Assembly: GCA_016294165.1 (NCBI GenBank)
Contig: JAEDCM010000018.1
Coordinates: 1 to 33,820 of the forward strand
Direction of reading: 5' to 3'
Source: Anaeroplasmataceae bacterium
Lineage (GTDB): Bacteria > Bacillota_I > Bacilli_A > Acholeplasmatales > JAEDCM01
Length of the DNA stretch: 33,820 bases
Shown here: positions 22,630 to 31,531 of the stretch, in pieces
Numbering within the stretch: the stretch's first letter is position 1
How the letters are laid out: each line of letters opens with the position of its first letter
Translations under genes and position numbers: made by a program
Notes under the pieces: generated by a model
What the model was told of the DNA's origin: nothing
Database searches by the model: none
The model's input: the letters and a program-made list of their open reading frames with translations, nothing else

Positions 22630-23601
22630 CTATAAAGAATCAAAATATTCATTAACTAATGTAAATAGCTCCTCCTTAGTTTTACATTTGAACAAACGCT
22701 CCTTGATATGCAAACTGTTTTTTAATCCTTTAACATACCAAGCTACATGGCTACGCATTTCTAAAATAGCAATGTGCTCACATTTATATTTAATTAATAG
22801 CTCTGTATGTTTAAAAATCATTTCTCTAATTTCATCCTTAGAAGGACGATCAATAATTTTACCACTTTTTAAATATTCATTTATTTCTCTAATAAGCCAT
22901 GGATTACCCTGAAGTCCTCGTCCGATCATGATAGCATCAACACCAGTCTCCTCAAGCATTCTTTTAGCATCATGAATTGTTCTTATATCCCCATTTCCGA
23001 TAACCGGAATACTAACTGCCTCTTTTACCTGTCTTATAATATCCCAATCTGCCTTACCAGTATACATTTGACTTCTAGTTCTTCCATGAATTGCAATAGC
23101 ACTTGCTCCAGCTTTTTCAATTAACTTAGCAATTAAAACAGCATTAACGCTATTGTGATCCCAACCACTTCTTATTTTGACAGTAACTGGCTTACTAACA
23201 TTTTCACACACGGCCTTCACAATCTCATAAACCTTTTGTGGATCCTTCAATAATGCTGAACCAGCCAAAGCTCTCTGTGCAACCTTCGGAACTGGACATC
23301 CCATATTGATATCAATGATATCAGCATCCGTTTGATCAACCATTTTAGCGGCATTAACCATTGTATCAACACTAGACCCAAATATCTGCATAGAAATTGG
23401 ATGTTCACTATCACTAACACTAAGCATATCTAAGCTTTTATTATTAGCATAACCTAATCCCTTATCAGATACCATCTCAGCATATACTAATCCAGCTCCC
23501 ATTTCCTTACAAATCTCCCGATATGCCATATTAGTTATACCGGCCATTGGAGCTAAAACTATTTGATTTTTAATTTTTAAATCTCTAATTTTCCATTCCA
23601 T
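22630..23601 (-). CDS. dus: tRNA-dihydrouridine synthase
   Basis: This 323-residue FMN enzyme reduces uridines in the tRNA D-loop. NQIVLAPMAGITNMAYREIC opens the TIM barrel, and DINMGCPVPKVAQRALAGSAL (split near residue 100) holds the catalytic Cys in MGCPVPK. VKIRSGWDHNSVNA, IHGRTRSQMYTG and IGNGDIRTIHDA bind FMN and tRNA. Length matches DusB-type enzymes of Firmicutes (YacF/Dus1); which uridine it modifies cannot be told. It is transcribed divergently from hslO from a mirrored promoter region. In Bacillus a dus gene lies just upstream of lysS, whereas here it is 9 kb away. Confidence 0.93.
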   Translation of the reverse strand: MEWKIRDLKIKNQIVLAPMAGITNMAYREICKEMGAGLVYAEMVSDKGLGYANNKSLDMLSVSDSEHPISMQIFGSSVDTMVNAAKMVDQTDADIIDINMGCPVPKVAQRALAGSALLKDPQKVYEIVKAVCENVSKPVTVKIRSGWDHNSVNAVLIAKLIEKAGASAIAIHGRTRSQMYTGKADWDIIRQVKEAVSIPVIGNGDIRTIHDAKRMLEETGVDAIMIGRGLQGNPWLIREINEYLKSGKIIDRPSKDEIREMIFKHTELLIKYKCEHIAILEMRSHVAWYVKGLKNSLHIKERLFKCKTKEELFTLVNEYFDSL

Positions 23602-23621
23602 AGCTATTCCTCACATAATTT

Positions 23622-23665
23622 ATTTTAACATATTTGTTTAACAAAACAAAAAAATATGTTAAAAT
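23622..23665. promoter_or_regulatory. Divergent dus/hslO promoter region with a 14-bp inverted repeat
   Basis: Perfect arms ATTTTAACATATTT (23622-23635) and AAATATGTTAAAAT (23652-23665), 16 bp apart. Each arm carries a TAAAAT -10 box (one per strand, with a TG extension), and weak -35 boxes (TTTAAC for hslO, TTGTTT for dus) lie in the spacer or near it. The two promoters therefore mirror and overlap each other. Confidence 0.65.
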
Positions 23666-23680
23666 TATTTCGGTGATTTT

Positions 23681-24547
23681 ATGAAAGATACATTAACAAA
23701 GGCTTATGCCTTTAATAAACATATTCGAATTTATGCAGCAACAACCACAAATCTAGTAAAAACAGCTCAAGCAAAACACTACTTATGGCCAAGCTCTGCG
23801 GCAGCTTTAGGAAGAACTCTAACTGCATCAGCAATTATGGCCATACTAAAAGATGAAGATTTAACAATCAAAATCAATGGTAATGGACCAATTGGCGATG
23901 TGTTTGTAGATGCCAGTAAAAACGGAACTGTTCGCGGATATGTCAGCGAGCCTGAGCTATTTTTCCAATATAACCAAGGGCCTAAAAAAGGGCACATCAA
24001 TGTTAGTAATGCCGTTGGAACTGATGGGTTTTTATATGTTTCAAGAATTATCAATAATGAAGTCTTCACTTCAACCTCTCCATTACAAACCGGCGAAATT
24101 GCGGATGACTTTACCTACTACTTTGCTGCAAGCGAACAAATTCCCTCATCAGTTGGTTTAGGTGTTTTAGTTAACACTGACAACACAATTGCTGCTGCAG
24201 GTGGATTCATTTTACAAGTAATGCCTGATACTCCAAATGAGGTATTAGATCTTGTTGAAGAAAGAATTGCTAATCTAAAAGATATTAGCCAAATGGTTAA
24301 TGAAGGATATACACCAGAAGATATCATAAAAGAAATCTCTAATGATGATTATGAAATTTTAGAGGACAACATTCCTCTTGAATTCAAATGCAAATGTAAT
24401 CGTGAACGCTTCTTAAATGCCTTACGTTTAATTGATCAAAAAGAACTTGATGAACTAATTAAAATTGGTCATGCCGAAGCTGTATGTCATTTCTGTAATG
24501 AAAAATATACATTTGATAAGGATGAACTAATAAGCTTAAAAAAATAA
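23681..24547 (+). CDS. hslO: Redox-regulated chaperone Hsp33
   Basis: This 288-residue holdase protects proteins during oxidative stress. Four zinc-binding cysteines sit near the C-terminus: C237 and C239 (CKC) and C269 and C272 (CHFC), the CxC/CxxC pattern that releases zinc on oxidation. The N-terminal domain shows ATTTNLVKTAQAKHYLWPSS, GPIGDVFVDASKNGTVRGYV and SSVGLGVLVNTDN, all typical. The ATG has GGTGAT upstream. It is monocistronic, with a terminator after it. Confidence 0.95.
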   Translation: MKDTLTKAYAFNKHIRIYAATTTNLVKTAQAKHYLWPSSAAALGRTLTASAIMAILKDEDLTIKINGNGPIGDVFVDASKNGTVRGYVSEPELFFQYNQGPKKGHINVSNAVGTDGFLYVSRIINNEVFTSTSPLQTGEIADDFTYYFAASEQIPSSVGLGVLVNTDNTIAAAGGFILQVMPDTPNEVLDLVEERIANLKDISQMVNEGYTPEDIIKEISNDDYEILEDNIPLEFKCKCNRERFLNALRLIDQKELDELIKIGHAEAVCHFCNEKYTFDKDELISLKK

Positions 24548-24572
24548 ACACTTTTCAAAAAGTGTTTTTTTT
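24546..24572 (+). terminator. hslO terminator
   Basis: AAACACTTTT (24546-24555) and AAAAGTGTTT (24558-24567) arms followed by T. It lies between convergent hslO and maf and may act for both. Confidence 0.85.
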
Positions 24573-24583
24573 ATATAACCGCC

Positions 24584-25141
24584 TTATTTAAGGATTTTTT
24601 TAATATGATTTGAAACTTTTTCCTTTGGCAGACCAACAATTGTATAGAAATCTCCATCATATTTATTAACTAGTCTTGAACCGATTCCTTGAATAGCATA
24701 TCCACCAGCTTTATCGAACGGCTCAAGCGTATCCATATATGAATAAATATCTTCATCAGAAAGTTCTTTAAACTCCACAAAGGCTTCATCATAAAAAACA
24801 TCAATGATATCTTTGCTTAATAAAGCTACACCGGTAATAACACTATGCTTTCTTCCTGAAAGCTTTTTAAGCATACGGTAACAATCCTCGCGATCAATTG
24901 GTTTACCTAATACCTCATCATCAATACAAACAATAGTATCTGAACCAATAACTAAAGCATCCTTATTTTTATTAAAAACCTCCAACGCTTTATTTTTAGC
25001 AAGATACATTACTAAATCACTACCAAATAAATTATCCGGATTATTTTCGCTAAAATTTGAAGGAATACACTCAAAATCAATACCCATCTCTCTTAAAATT
25101 TCTTTTCTCCTTGGTGATTGTGATGCTAATATAATTCTCAT
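24584..25141 (-). CDS. maf: Maf-type nucleoside triphosphate pyrophosphatase
   Basis: This 185-residue enzyme hydrolyses dTTP/UTP and modified nucleotides to monophosphates and is linked to septum inhibition. MRIILASQSPRRKEILREMG is the defining N-terminus, followed by VIGSDTIVCIDDEVLGKP and LSGRKHSVITGVALL. The C-terminal KAGGYAIQGIG is the Maf signature. I chose ATG 25141 (GAGGG 7 nt before) rather than the upstream ATG at 25162, whose extra seven residues are not conserved. In Bacillus maf belongs to the mreBCD-min cluster; here it is divergent from spoIIE. Confidence 0.93.
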   Translation of the reverse strand: MRIILASQSPRRKEILREMGIDFECIPSNFSENNPDNLFGSDLVMYLAKNKALEVFNKNKDALVIGSDTIVCIDDEVLGKPIDREDCYRMLKKLSGRKHSVITGVALLSKDIIDVFYDEAFVEFKELSDEDIYSYMDTLEPFDKAGGYAIQGIGSRLVNKYDGDFYTIVGLPKEKVSNHIKKILK

Positions 25142-25155
25142 TTCTAAACCCTCTT

Positions 25156-25188
25156 TTGACAAAAAATATTTACTACCACCATTATAAT
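25156..25188 (+). promoter_or_regulatory. spoIIE promoter with 21-bp spacer and 0A-like box
   Basis: TTGACA (25156-25161) and TATAAT (25183-25188) are both perfect but 21 bp apart instead of 17. That spacing is known for sigma-A promoters activated by Spo0A, including spoIIE and spoIIG in Bacillus. TTTGACA at 25155-25161 differs by one base from the inverted Spo0A box TTCGACA. Confidence 0.65.
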
Positions 25189-25208
25189 AAAATTGAGGTG
25201 GACAAGCA

Positions 25209-27350
25209 ATGAAAAATTTTTTGTTTTTATTTATAAAGATATTTGTTATTTTTGCAATTTCTTATTTAACTTATTATACAATAGATTACAATTTAGGAAT
25301 ATCTTTAATAAGCGTTAGCTTTTTAATTACTTTAATGGTTAATTATAGATATGCTTTAATTTATTTCATACCAGGTTTAATTTTTCAAGAATATCTATTA
25401 ATATTAATTCTTCTAGCAAATTATTTTCCTTATTTATGCCTTAAGAAATACTATCTAAAAAACAAACTGAGCACATTATTCTTTTTATCAAGTTTATCAC
25501 TTGTAACATCATTAATCTATGCTATTATAAACAATATTGAAATCTATATAGTTTTTATCACACTTCCAATGATAATGTCCTTACTATACGCTTTTTTATA
25601 TACTACCGATATTTATTATTATCAAAAAAATAATAAGGTTTTAATTAAAAACTATCATTTCTTATCTTCAATTATGATTCTAATATCATCAATAGGTGCA
25701 TTAAAATATGAATATGGATTAATCGCTATTTTACTATTTATTTTTTATTTATCATATATTGGCGAATACCTTATTTCTTTTTTTATTGCAACATTATTAA
25801 TGTTAATCTATCAAAAAGAAATCAATTATATTTTTCCAATATTTTCATTAATATCCTTATATCCTTTTTTAGGTTTTGTAATTAGCTTTTTTTATGTACT
25901 ATATAATGTATTATTTAAAGAGCCTTCCTTCTTTTTATTGAATCTTGAGATTGCTCTTCTAATAATTGGTATTTTTTTATTGATTAAAAAATATGAAAAC
26001 AAAGAAAAATCATACTCCTTCTATCAAAATATGACCAATAATTTTAATAATCAAATATTAAAATTTGCTTCTTTCCTAGATGAGTTTAAACGACTATTCT
26101 TAAACAACTATGATTCTAATAAGAATCTTAGCGAAGCCTTTGGTATTATCCTTAATACCTTCTGTCAAACCTGTACAAGAACTAATGAATGCTTTAAGGA
26201 ACGAAAAAATGAAACATATTTATTTATTAGAAATGCCCTAGTGTATGGAAATGATTTACATCTATTAAAATCTACAAAAGATATGATGAACAAAAACAAA
26301 AACTGTCATTATTCAAATGAAATCATCGCAAGAGCTCATCAACTAAGAAACAGGTATAATCTTAACGAAAATAAAAACAACGTTGAAAAAAATCTAGAAG
26401 CTCAAATTAATGGATTATCCAACACCTTAAGACAATATGCAATTGATTTGTCTATTACAAAAGAAATGGATGTTTCGCTTTTTTTAAAGCTACGCGACAC
26501 GATAAAAATATATGGATATAATATTTTAATGTATGATATCAAAAAATTTTTTAAAGGTGATTTTTGGATTGAAATAGGAGTTTCTCACATTTCAATAAAT
26601 GATATAAAAGAAATAATCAATCCTTTAGCTGATAATACCCTTAAAGAAAAAACCAGCATCATCCTGAAGAAATCTAGTGGTGATGTCTGCTATTTTTCTA
26701 TAATCCCTAAAATCCACTTTAATATCCTCTATGGATATGGCTCATTAGCTAAGTCTAATCTAAACATTAGTGGAGATAACTATATGATAAAAGATACTGA
26801 TAATGGTTCTTTCTTAGCCGCTATCAGTGATGGCATGGGCAGTGGTTATTATGCCTACAATGAATCTAAAATGACATTAAAGTTAGTAGATAAAATCACT
26901 GATTTGAAAATCAATACAAAAGCAAGCATTAATATGCTTAACACCTTTTATTCTTTAAAAGAAAATCAAGACAGCTATGCAACCCTAGATCTTTTAGAAA
27001 TAGATAAAAAAAGCGGTGATGCCTTACTTTATAAAATGGGATCAAGTGACACCATCATCTATAGTGAAAATGAAATGCGAATCATCAATAACACTCTTCT
27101 TCCCGTTGGAATCAATGATTTAATAACTGAAGAGGTTATCAAAATCAAAAATGGAGATATTATTTTACTGATTAGTGATGGTATCAGAGATAATATTAGC
27201 GACCAAAGCCTAATAGATGTTTTAAGCCATTCAACAAATATTCATCCGCAAAAGATTTGTTATAACATCCTTAATACTATTTTAAACTCCGCAAAAAAAA
27301 GTAGTGATGATATGTCAATTGTTGCAATAAAGGTCGAAAAAATTGCGTAA
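25209..27350 (+). CDS. spoIIE: Stage II sporulation protein E (PP2C phosphatase)
   Basis: This 713-residue membrane phosphatase dephosphorylates SpoIIAA in the forespore and so releases sigma F. About ten transmembrane helices fill residues 1-260. A linker with a Cys cluster (TFCQTCTRTNECFKERKN, about 317-334) follows, then the PP2C domain from about 515. Metal-binding Asp residues appear in ISDGMGSGYYA (D541) and LLISDGIRDN (D657). YGYGSLAKSNLNISGDNYMI opens the catalytic fold. Length is somewhat below the roughly 820 of Bacillus, mainly in the central region. GAGGTGG precedes the ATG. It leads a run of spore and housekeeping genes in the order also found in Bacillus. Confidence 0.93.
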   Translation: MKNFLFLFIKIFVIFAISYLTYYTIDYNLGISLISVSFLITLMVNYRYALIYFIPGLIFQEYLLILILLANYFPYLCLKKYYLKNKLSTLFFLSSLSLVTSLIYAIINNIEIYIVFITLPMIMSLLYAFLYTTDIYYYQKNNKVLIKNYHFLSSIMILISSIGALKYEYGLIAILLFIFYLSYIGEYLISFFIATLLMLIYQKEINYIFPIFSLISLYPFLGFVISFFYVLYNVLFKEPSFFLLNLEIALLIIGIFLLIKKYENKEKSYSFYQNMTNNFNNQILKFASFLDEFKRLFLNNYDSNKNLSEAFGIILNTFCQTCTRTNECFKERKNETYLFIRNALVYGNDLHLLKSTKDMMNKNKNCHYSNEIIARAHQLRNRYNLNENKNNVEKNLEAQINGLSNTLRQYAIDLSITKEMDVSLFLKLRDTIKIYGYNILMYDIKKFFKGDFWIEIGVSHISINDIKEIINPLADNTLKEKTSIILKKSSGDVCYFSIIPKIHFNILYGYGSLAKSNLNISGDNYMIKDTDNGSFLAAISDGMGSGYYAYNESKMTLKLVDKITDLKINTKASINMLNTFYSLKENQDSYATLDLLEIDKKSGDALLYKMGSSDTIIYSENEMRIINNTLLPVGINDLITEEVIKIKNGDIILLISDGIRDNISDQSLIDVLSHSTNIHPQKICYNILNTILNSAKKSSDDMSIVAIKVEKIA

Positions 27351-27371
27351 ATGATAATAAAATGATATAAT
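27343..27371 (+). promoter_or_regulatory. tilS promoter
   Basis: TTGCGT (27343-27348), 17 bp, TATAAT (27366-27371). The -35 overlaps the spoIIE stop, so tilS-hpt-ftsH can be made in growing cells without spoIIE. Confidence 0.7.
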
Positions 27372-27388
27372 GTAATAAGGTGATTAAG

Positions 27389-28687
27389 GTGATTAAAAAA
27401 GTTGAAGAATATATCGATGAACTTAATCTTTTAAAAGAAAAAACTATTGTGTTGGCAGTCAGTGGTGGCATTGATTCAATGGTTCTTTTTGACATTCTTT
27501 CTAAGCTTGATTACCAAATAATCGTTGCTCATATCAATCACAACGTTCGTAAAGAGTCTTCAATAGAATATGAGTTTGTCAAAAAATATGTATTAGAACA
27601 TAATGCAATCTTTGAAGGAACAACCTTAAATAAGATTAATGATGGTAATTTTCATGATATAGCTAGAGAAAAGAGATATCAATTCTTTATGGAAATAGCT
27701 GATAAATATCAAACTAAAACAATCGTAACTGCTCATCATGCAGATGATTTATTAGAAACCATTTTAATGAAAATTATCCGTGGAAGTAATTTATATGGAT
27801 ATGGCGGAATAAAGCCAATTTCAAAATATAAAGGTTATAATATCGTCCGCCCTTTATTAACTTCATCAAGATCAGAAATTAGGGATTATCAAAAAAACAA
27901 TAATATTCCTTTTATGGAAGACTCTTCTAATTCTTCTGATAAATATACAAGAAATAGAATTAGACATAATGTTATTCCTAAATTACAAAAGGAAAATGAA
28001 GGTTTATATAAAAACGTAAATAACTATTCAAGCATTATTTTTGAAACATTCGGATATATTAGAAAAAACACGATTAAAATTTTATCTGTTTGGAAAAATA
28101 AAATTGACAACGAAGAATTCAAAAATTTAGATAAAACTTTAAGATATGATATCATTGCTTACATGCTTGAAGAATATAATTTAAAGCTAAGTTATCAAAA
28201 AATCAAAGCTATCGATAATTTTATTATTAGCTCTTCTCCAAATAAATCATACTTGATTGGATCAAATTTAGTATTCAAAAAGGTTTATAATTACACTTCT
28301 ATAAAAGAGGAAATTAAAGCTTATGATTATGAATTTCTAGTTAATCTTGAAGAGGAAATTACAACACCATATAATGATAAAATAAAAATAACAAGAAATA
28401 TTCCAAAAAATGAAGAAATTTATTTGAGATTATGTTATAATGATATAAGATTTCCTTTAAAAATAAGGAATAGGAGAGATGGTGATTTTTTCACCTTCAA
28501 ATATGGAAAGAAAAAACTTAAGGATTTCTTTATTGATAATAAAACACCACTAGATGAAAGAAACCGCATCCCAATCGTCTTAGATAGTTCTTCTATTCTT
28601 GGAATTCCGGGAATCATTAAAGGACCTAAAGATGTCGTAAATCCGATTTATATTATTTACATAAAGGAGAATAATAATGAAGAATGA
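27389..28687 (+). CDS. tilS: tRNA(Ile)-lysidine synthetase TilS
   Basis: This 432-residue N-type ATP pyrophosphatase attaches lysine to C34 of tRNA-Ile(CAU), changing its identity from Met to Ile. The PP-loop SGGIDS is at residues 25-30. HINHNVRKESSIEYEFVKKY and TAHHADDLLETILMKIIRGS are conserved TilS segments. The C-terminal half contains the TilS substrate-binding regions, ending in RIPIVLDSSSILGIPGI. I chose GTG 27389 because AAGGTGAT is 8 nt before it; GTG 27380 lacks such a site. It overlaps hpt by 11 nt. Confidence 0.93.
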   Translation: MIKKVEEYIDELNLLKEKTIVLAVSGGIDSMVLFDILSKLDYQIIVAHINHNVRKESSIEYEFVKKYVLEHNAIFEGTTLNKINDGNFHDIAREKRYQFFMEIADKYQTKTIVTAHHADDLLETILMKIIRGSNLYGYGGIKPISKYKGYNIVRPLLTSSRSEIRDYQKNNNIPFMEDSSNSSDKYTRNRIRHNVIPKLQKENEGLYKNVNNYSSIIFETFGYIRKNTIKILSVWKNKIDNEEFKNLDKTLRYDIIAYMLEEYNLKLSYQKIKAIDNFIISSSPNKSYLIGSNLVFKKVYNYTSIKEEIKAYDYEFLVNLEEEITTPYNDKIKITRNIPKNEEIYLRLCYNDIRFPLKIRNRRDGDFFTFKYGKKKLKDFFIDNKTPLDERNRIPIVLDSSSILGIPGIIKGPKDVVNPIYIIYIKENNNEE

Positions 28688-29231
28688 TATTTTAAAAGTA
28701 TTAGTATCTGAAGAAGAAATAAAAGCAATGTGTAAGAGACTTGGTGAAGAAATCAGTCGTGATTATGAAGGTAAAACTCCACTTGTAGTCGGACTATTAA
28801 AAGGTTGTGTTCCTTTCATGGCTGAGCTAACTAAATATATCACAATTAAAATAGAAATGGACTTTATGGTAGCATCAAGCTATCATGGAACAATCAATAC
28901 AATTGGTGATGTAAAAATTAAAAAAGATTTAGACTCAAGTGTCTCAGGGCGCGATGTGATCATCGTTGAAGATATCGTTGATACCGGAAACACATTAAGC
29001 ACTATTTGTGAGCTATTAAAAATTAGAGGGGCTAAATCAATTGAAGTCGCAACTCTACTTGATAAGCCTGAAGGGCGTGTTATCGATTTTAATCCTAAAT
29101 ACGTAGGAACGTTAGTTCCAAAGGAATTCGTTGTTGGATTTGGTTTAGATTACAATGAATATTATCGTAACCTTCCTTACATCGGAGTATTAAAACCAGA
29201 AATTTATGAAAGAGGTGATGTGGATGAATAA
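28677..29231 (+). CDS. hpt: Hypoxanthine phosphoribosyltransferase
   Basis: This 184-residue enzyme makes IMP or GMP from hypoxanthine or guanine and PRPP. The PRPP loop VIIVEDIVDTGNTLSTICEL is near residues 99-118. The flexible loop is MVASSYHGT and the purine-contact region GRVIDFNPKYVGTLVPKEFV. GLLKGCVPFMAEL is the conserved N-terminal turn. The ATG has AGGAG before it and overlaps tilS; the stop overlaps the ftsH start by 8 nt. In Bacillus TilS and HprT form a complex that regulates ftsH, so this adjacency is meaningful. Confidence 0.94.
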   Translation: MKNDILKVLVSEEEIKAMCKRLGEEISRDYEGKTPLVVGLLKGCVPFMAELTKYITIKIEMDFMVASSYHGTINTIGDVKIKKDLDSSVSGRDVIIVEDIVDTGNTLSTICELLKIRGAKSIEVATLLDKPEGRVIDFNPKYVGTLVPKEFVVGFGLDYNEYYRNLPYIGVLKPEIYERGDVDE

Positions 29232-31206
29232 ACAACCACAAAGAAATTCCGCTCCTGCTAAAAATGGACTTGGAATGTATATTATTGTAGCTTTAATCAT
29301 TATCGGATGCTTATTTGCCATATTTAGAGGAGGATCTAAAAAAGATAATTTAAAAGTTACAGAATTTAAAAACTATTTAACAGTTTCAACTGAAGTTGAT
29401 ATCAAAACAGTAAATGTGAAGCCTGCGACAGGAAACAACTCATACTTATACTATGTATATGGTACTTATGTGGATTCACAAGGTAACGAAGTAGCTTATG
29501 AATTATACATTGACCGTACAATTTTCGCTACTGAATTTCATGATTTAATTGTTTCTGATGGTACAATTAAATATCAAACTGTCCCTGCAAGCAATAATAA
29601 CTGGTTGAATATTATTCTTTCTTTGCTTCCGCTAGTCGCAATTGTTGTTATCTTTATTATCTTAATGAAATCAAGTGCTGGTGGTAATAATAAGGCCTTT
29701 GATTTCGGTAAAAACCGTGCCCGTCTTTCTCGTGAAAAGACTGTTACATTTAAGGATGTAGCTGGATGCGATGAAGAAAAACAAGAATTAGAGGAAATTA
29801 TTGATTTCTTAAAAAATCCAAGAAAGTATGTAGAAATTGGAGCAAGAATTCCAAAGGGTATTCTTCTATTTGGTGGGCCAGGTACTGGTAAAACTCTATT
29901 GGCTAAGGCCGTTTCTGGTGAAGCCAATGTTCCTTTCTTCAGTATTAGTGGTTCTGACTTCGTAGAAATGTTTGTCGGAGTTGGAGCATCAAGAGTTAGA
30001 GATTTATTCAAGGTTGCAAAAGAAAACTCACCATGTATCATCTTTATTGATGAAATTGATGCCGTAGGACGTCAACGTGGTACTGGTCTTGGTGGTGGAC
30101 ACGATGAACGTGAACAAACACTAAACCAATTACTAGTTGAAATGGATGGATTTGGAAATAATTCAGGTATTATCATCATGGCCGCAACAAACCGACCTGA
30201 CATCTTAGACCCAGCTCTATTAAGACCAGGACGTTTTGATAGACAAATTACTATTTCTAATCCTGATGTTCTTGGACGTGAAGCAATCCTTAAGGTTCAC
30301 GCTCGCAATAAACTATTTGCACCAAATGTTGTATTCTCAGAAATCGCTCAAAGAATTCCAGGATTCTCAGGAGCTGAAATTGAAAATCTATTAAATGAAG
30401 CTGCTCTTCTTGCAGCTCGAGCTAATCGTAAAGTTATTGAAATTAAAGATATCGATGAAGCTGTTGATAGAGTTATGATGGGTCCTGCTAAAAAATCTCG
30501 TAAATTTACAGCTAAAGAACGCTTATTAGTAGCTCATCATGAAGCAGGTCATGCGGTTATCGGTGTTAAACTTGATAATGCAAATATCGTTCAAAAGGTT
30601 ACTATTGTTCCACGTGGTCAAGCAGGTGGATATGCGTTAATGATGCCGGAGCATGACACATTCTTAGAAACTAAACAAAGCTTATTAGACCGTATTACTG
30701 GTTTACTTGGAGGAAGATGTGCCGAAGAAATCATGTATAATGAAATGTCAACTGGCGCTCATAATGACTTCCAACAAGCCACAAAGATTGCCCGTGCAAT
30801 GGTTACTGAATATGGTATGAGCGATTTAGGTCCAATTCAATTTGAACACAATGGTGGTTCTGTCTTCTTAGGAAGAGATTACTTAAATGAAAAGAACTTC
30901 TCTGATGCTGTTGCTCATGAAATTGATGGTGAAGTTAAGAAAATTATTCAAGCATGCTATACACGTGCTAAAGAAGTCTTAACTGAAAATAAAACTCTTC
31001 TAGAAAGAATTGCTTACTATCTATTAGAAATTGAAACATTGACAAAACAAGATATCTACGAAATTGTTGAGACAAACACTCTTAAATGGTGGGAAGATAA
31101 GAAAAAAGCTGATCAAGCTGAAATCCAAGAAAAAATGGAAGTTAAAGAACAAGTGATTGAACAAGAAGGAACTACTGATATAAAAAATGATGAGGAAAAC
31201 AACTAA
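29224..31206 (+). CDS. ftsH: ATP-dependent zinc metalloprotease FtsH
   Basis: This 660-residue membrane AAA+ protease degrades membrane and regulatory proteins. Two transmembrane helices (about 17-36 and 126-149) flank an extracytoplasmic domain. Walker A GGPGTGKT is near 217-224, Walker B IIFIDEIDA about 270-278 and the SRH region MAATNRPDILDPALLRPGRF about 320-340. The zinc motif HEAGH is at 439-443 with the third ligand in the D of GAHNDFQQA. An acidic, Glu-rich tail ends the protein. I chose ATG 29224 (GAGGTGAT upstream) over ATG 29206; it overlaps hpt by 8 nt (ATGAATAA). Confidence 0.95.
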   Translation: MNKQPQRNSAPAKNGLGMYIIVALIIIGCLFAIFRGGSKKDNLKVTEFKNYLTVSTEVDIKTVNVKPATGNNSYLYYVYGTYVDSQGNEVAYELYIDRTIFATEFHDLIVSDGTIKYQTVPASNNNWLNIILSLLPLVAIVVIFIILMKSSAGGNNKAFDFGKNRARLSREKTVTFKDVAGCDEEKQELEEIIDFLKNPRKYVEIGARIPKGILLFGGPGTGKTLLAKAVSGEANVPFFSISGSDFVEMFVGVGASRVRDLFKVAKENSPCIIFIDEIDAVGRQRGTGLGGGHDEREQTLNQLLVEMDGFGNNSGIIIMAATNRPDILDPALLRPGRFDRQITISNPDVLGREAILKVHARNKLFAPNVVFSEIAQRIPGFSGAEIENLLNEAALLAARANRKVIEIKDIDEAVDRVMMGPAKKSRKFTAKERLLVAHHEAGHAVIGVKLDNANIVQKVTIVPRGQAGGYALMMPEHDTFLETKQSLLDRITGLLGGRCAEEIMYNEMSTGAHNDFQQATKIARAMVTEYGMSDLGPIQFEHNGGSVFLGRDYLNEKNFSDAVAHEIDGEVKKIIQACYTRAKEVLTENKTLLERIAYYLLEIETLTKQDIYEIVETNTLKWWEDKKKADQAEIQEKMEVKEQVIEQEGTTDIKNDEENN

Positions 31207-31472
31207 TGAGATTAGATAAATATCTTAAGGTTTCTCGTTTAATTAAAAGACGTACTGTTGCTAAAGAAGTTTCAGATAATGATCGTATTTTAGTTAATGA
31301 TAAAATAGCCAAACCAAGCACTAATATTAATATTAACGATATTATTAAAATTAGATTTGGGAATAAGCTAGTCACAATAAAGGTTTTAAATATTATTGAT
31401 TCTACTAAAAAAACCGATAGTGAATTAATGTATGAATTAATAAGTGAAGAACGAATAAATGGTGCTAATTAA
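31206..31472 (+). CDS. rqcP: RqcP (YabO-like), S4-domain ribosome quality control protein
   Basis: This 88-residue S4 RNA-binding protein opens MRLDKYLKVSRLIKRRTVAK. RqcP works with RqcH on stalled 50S subunits to add alanine tails to truncated peptides. The S4 signature (residues 1-60) continues with RILVNDKIAKPSTNININDI. Length matches the family (about 86-90). Its ATG shares one base with the ftsH stop (TAATG). In Bacillus rqcP is also next to yabP. A terminator hairpin overlaps its stop codon. Confidence 0.9.
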   Translation: MRLDKYLKVSRLIKRRTVAKEVSDNDRILVNDKIAKPSTNININDIIKIRFGNKLVTIKVLNIIDSTKKTDSELMYELISEERINGAN

Positions 31473-31484
31473 GCACCATTTTTT
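31461..31484 (+). terminator. Terminator after rqcP
   Basis: GGTGCT (31461-31466) and AGCACC (31472-31477) arms with T tail; it overlaps the stop codon and separates the growth-time genes from the sporulation pair. Confidence 0.85.
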
Positions 31485-31485
31485 G

Positions 31486-31513
31486 TTATACTTTTTTAAA
31501 TATTACATATATA
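31486..31513 (+). promoter_or_regulatory. Possible sigma-E promoter of yabPQ
   Basis: TTATACT (31486-31492) and CATATATA (31506-31513), 13 bp apart, resemble the ATA/CATA layout of mother-cell sigma-E promoters. yabP is a sigma-E gene in Bacillus. No vegetative promoter is seen in this gap. Confidence 0.4.
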
Positions 31514-31531
31514 TTTATTGAGGTGAATAAT

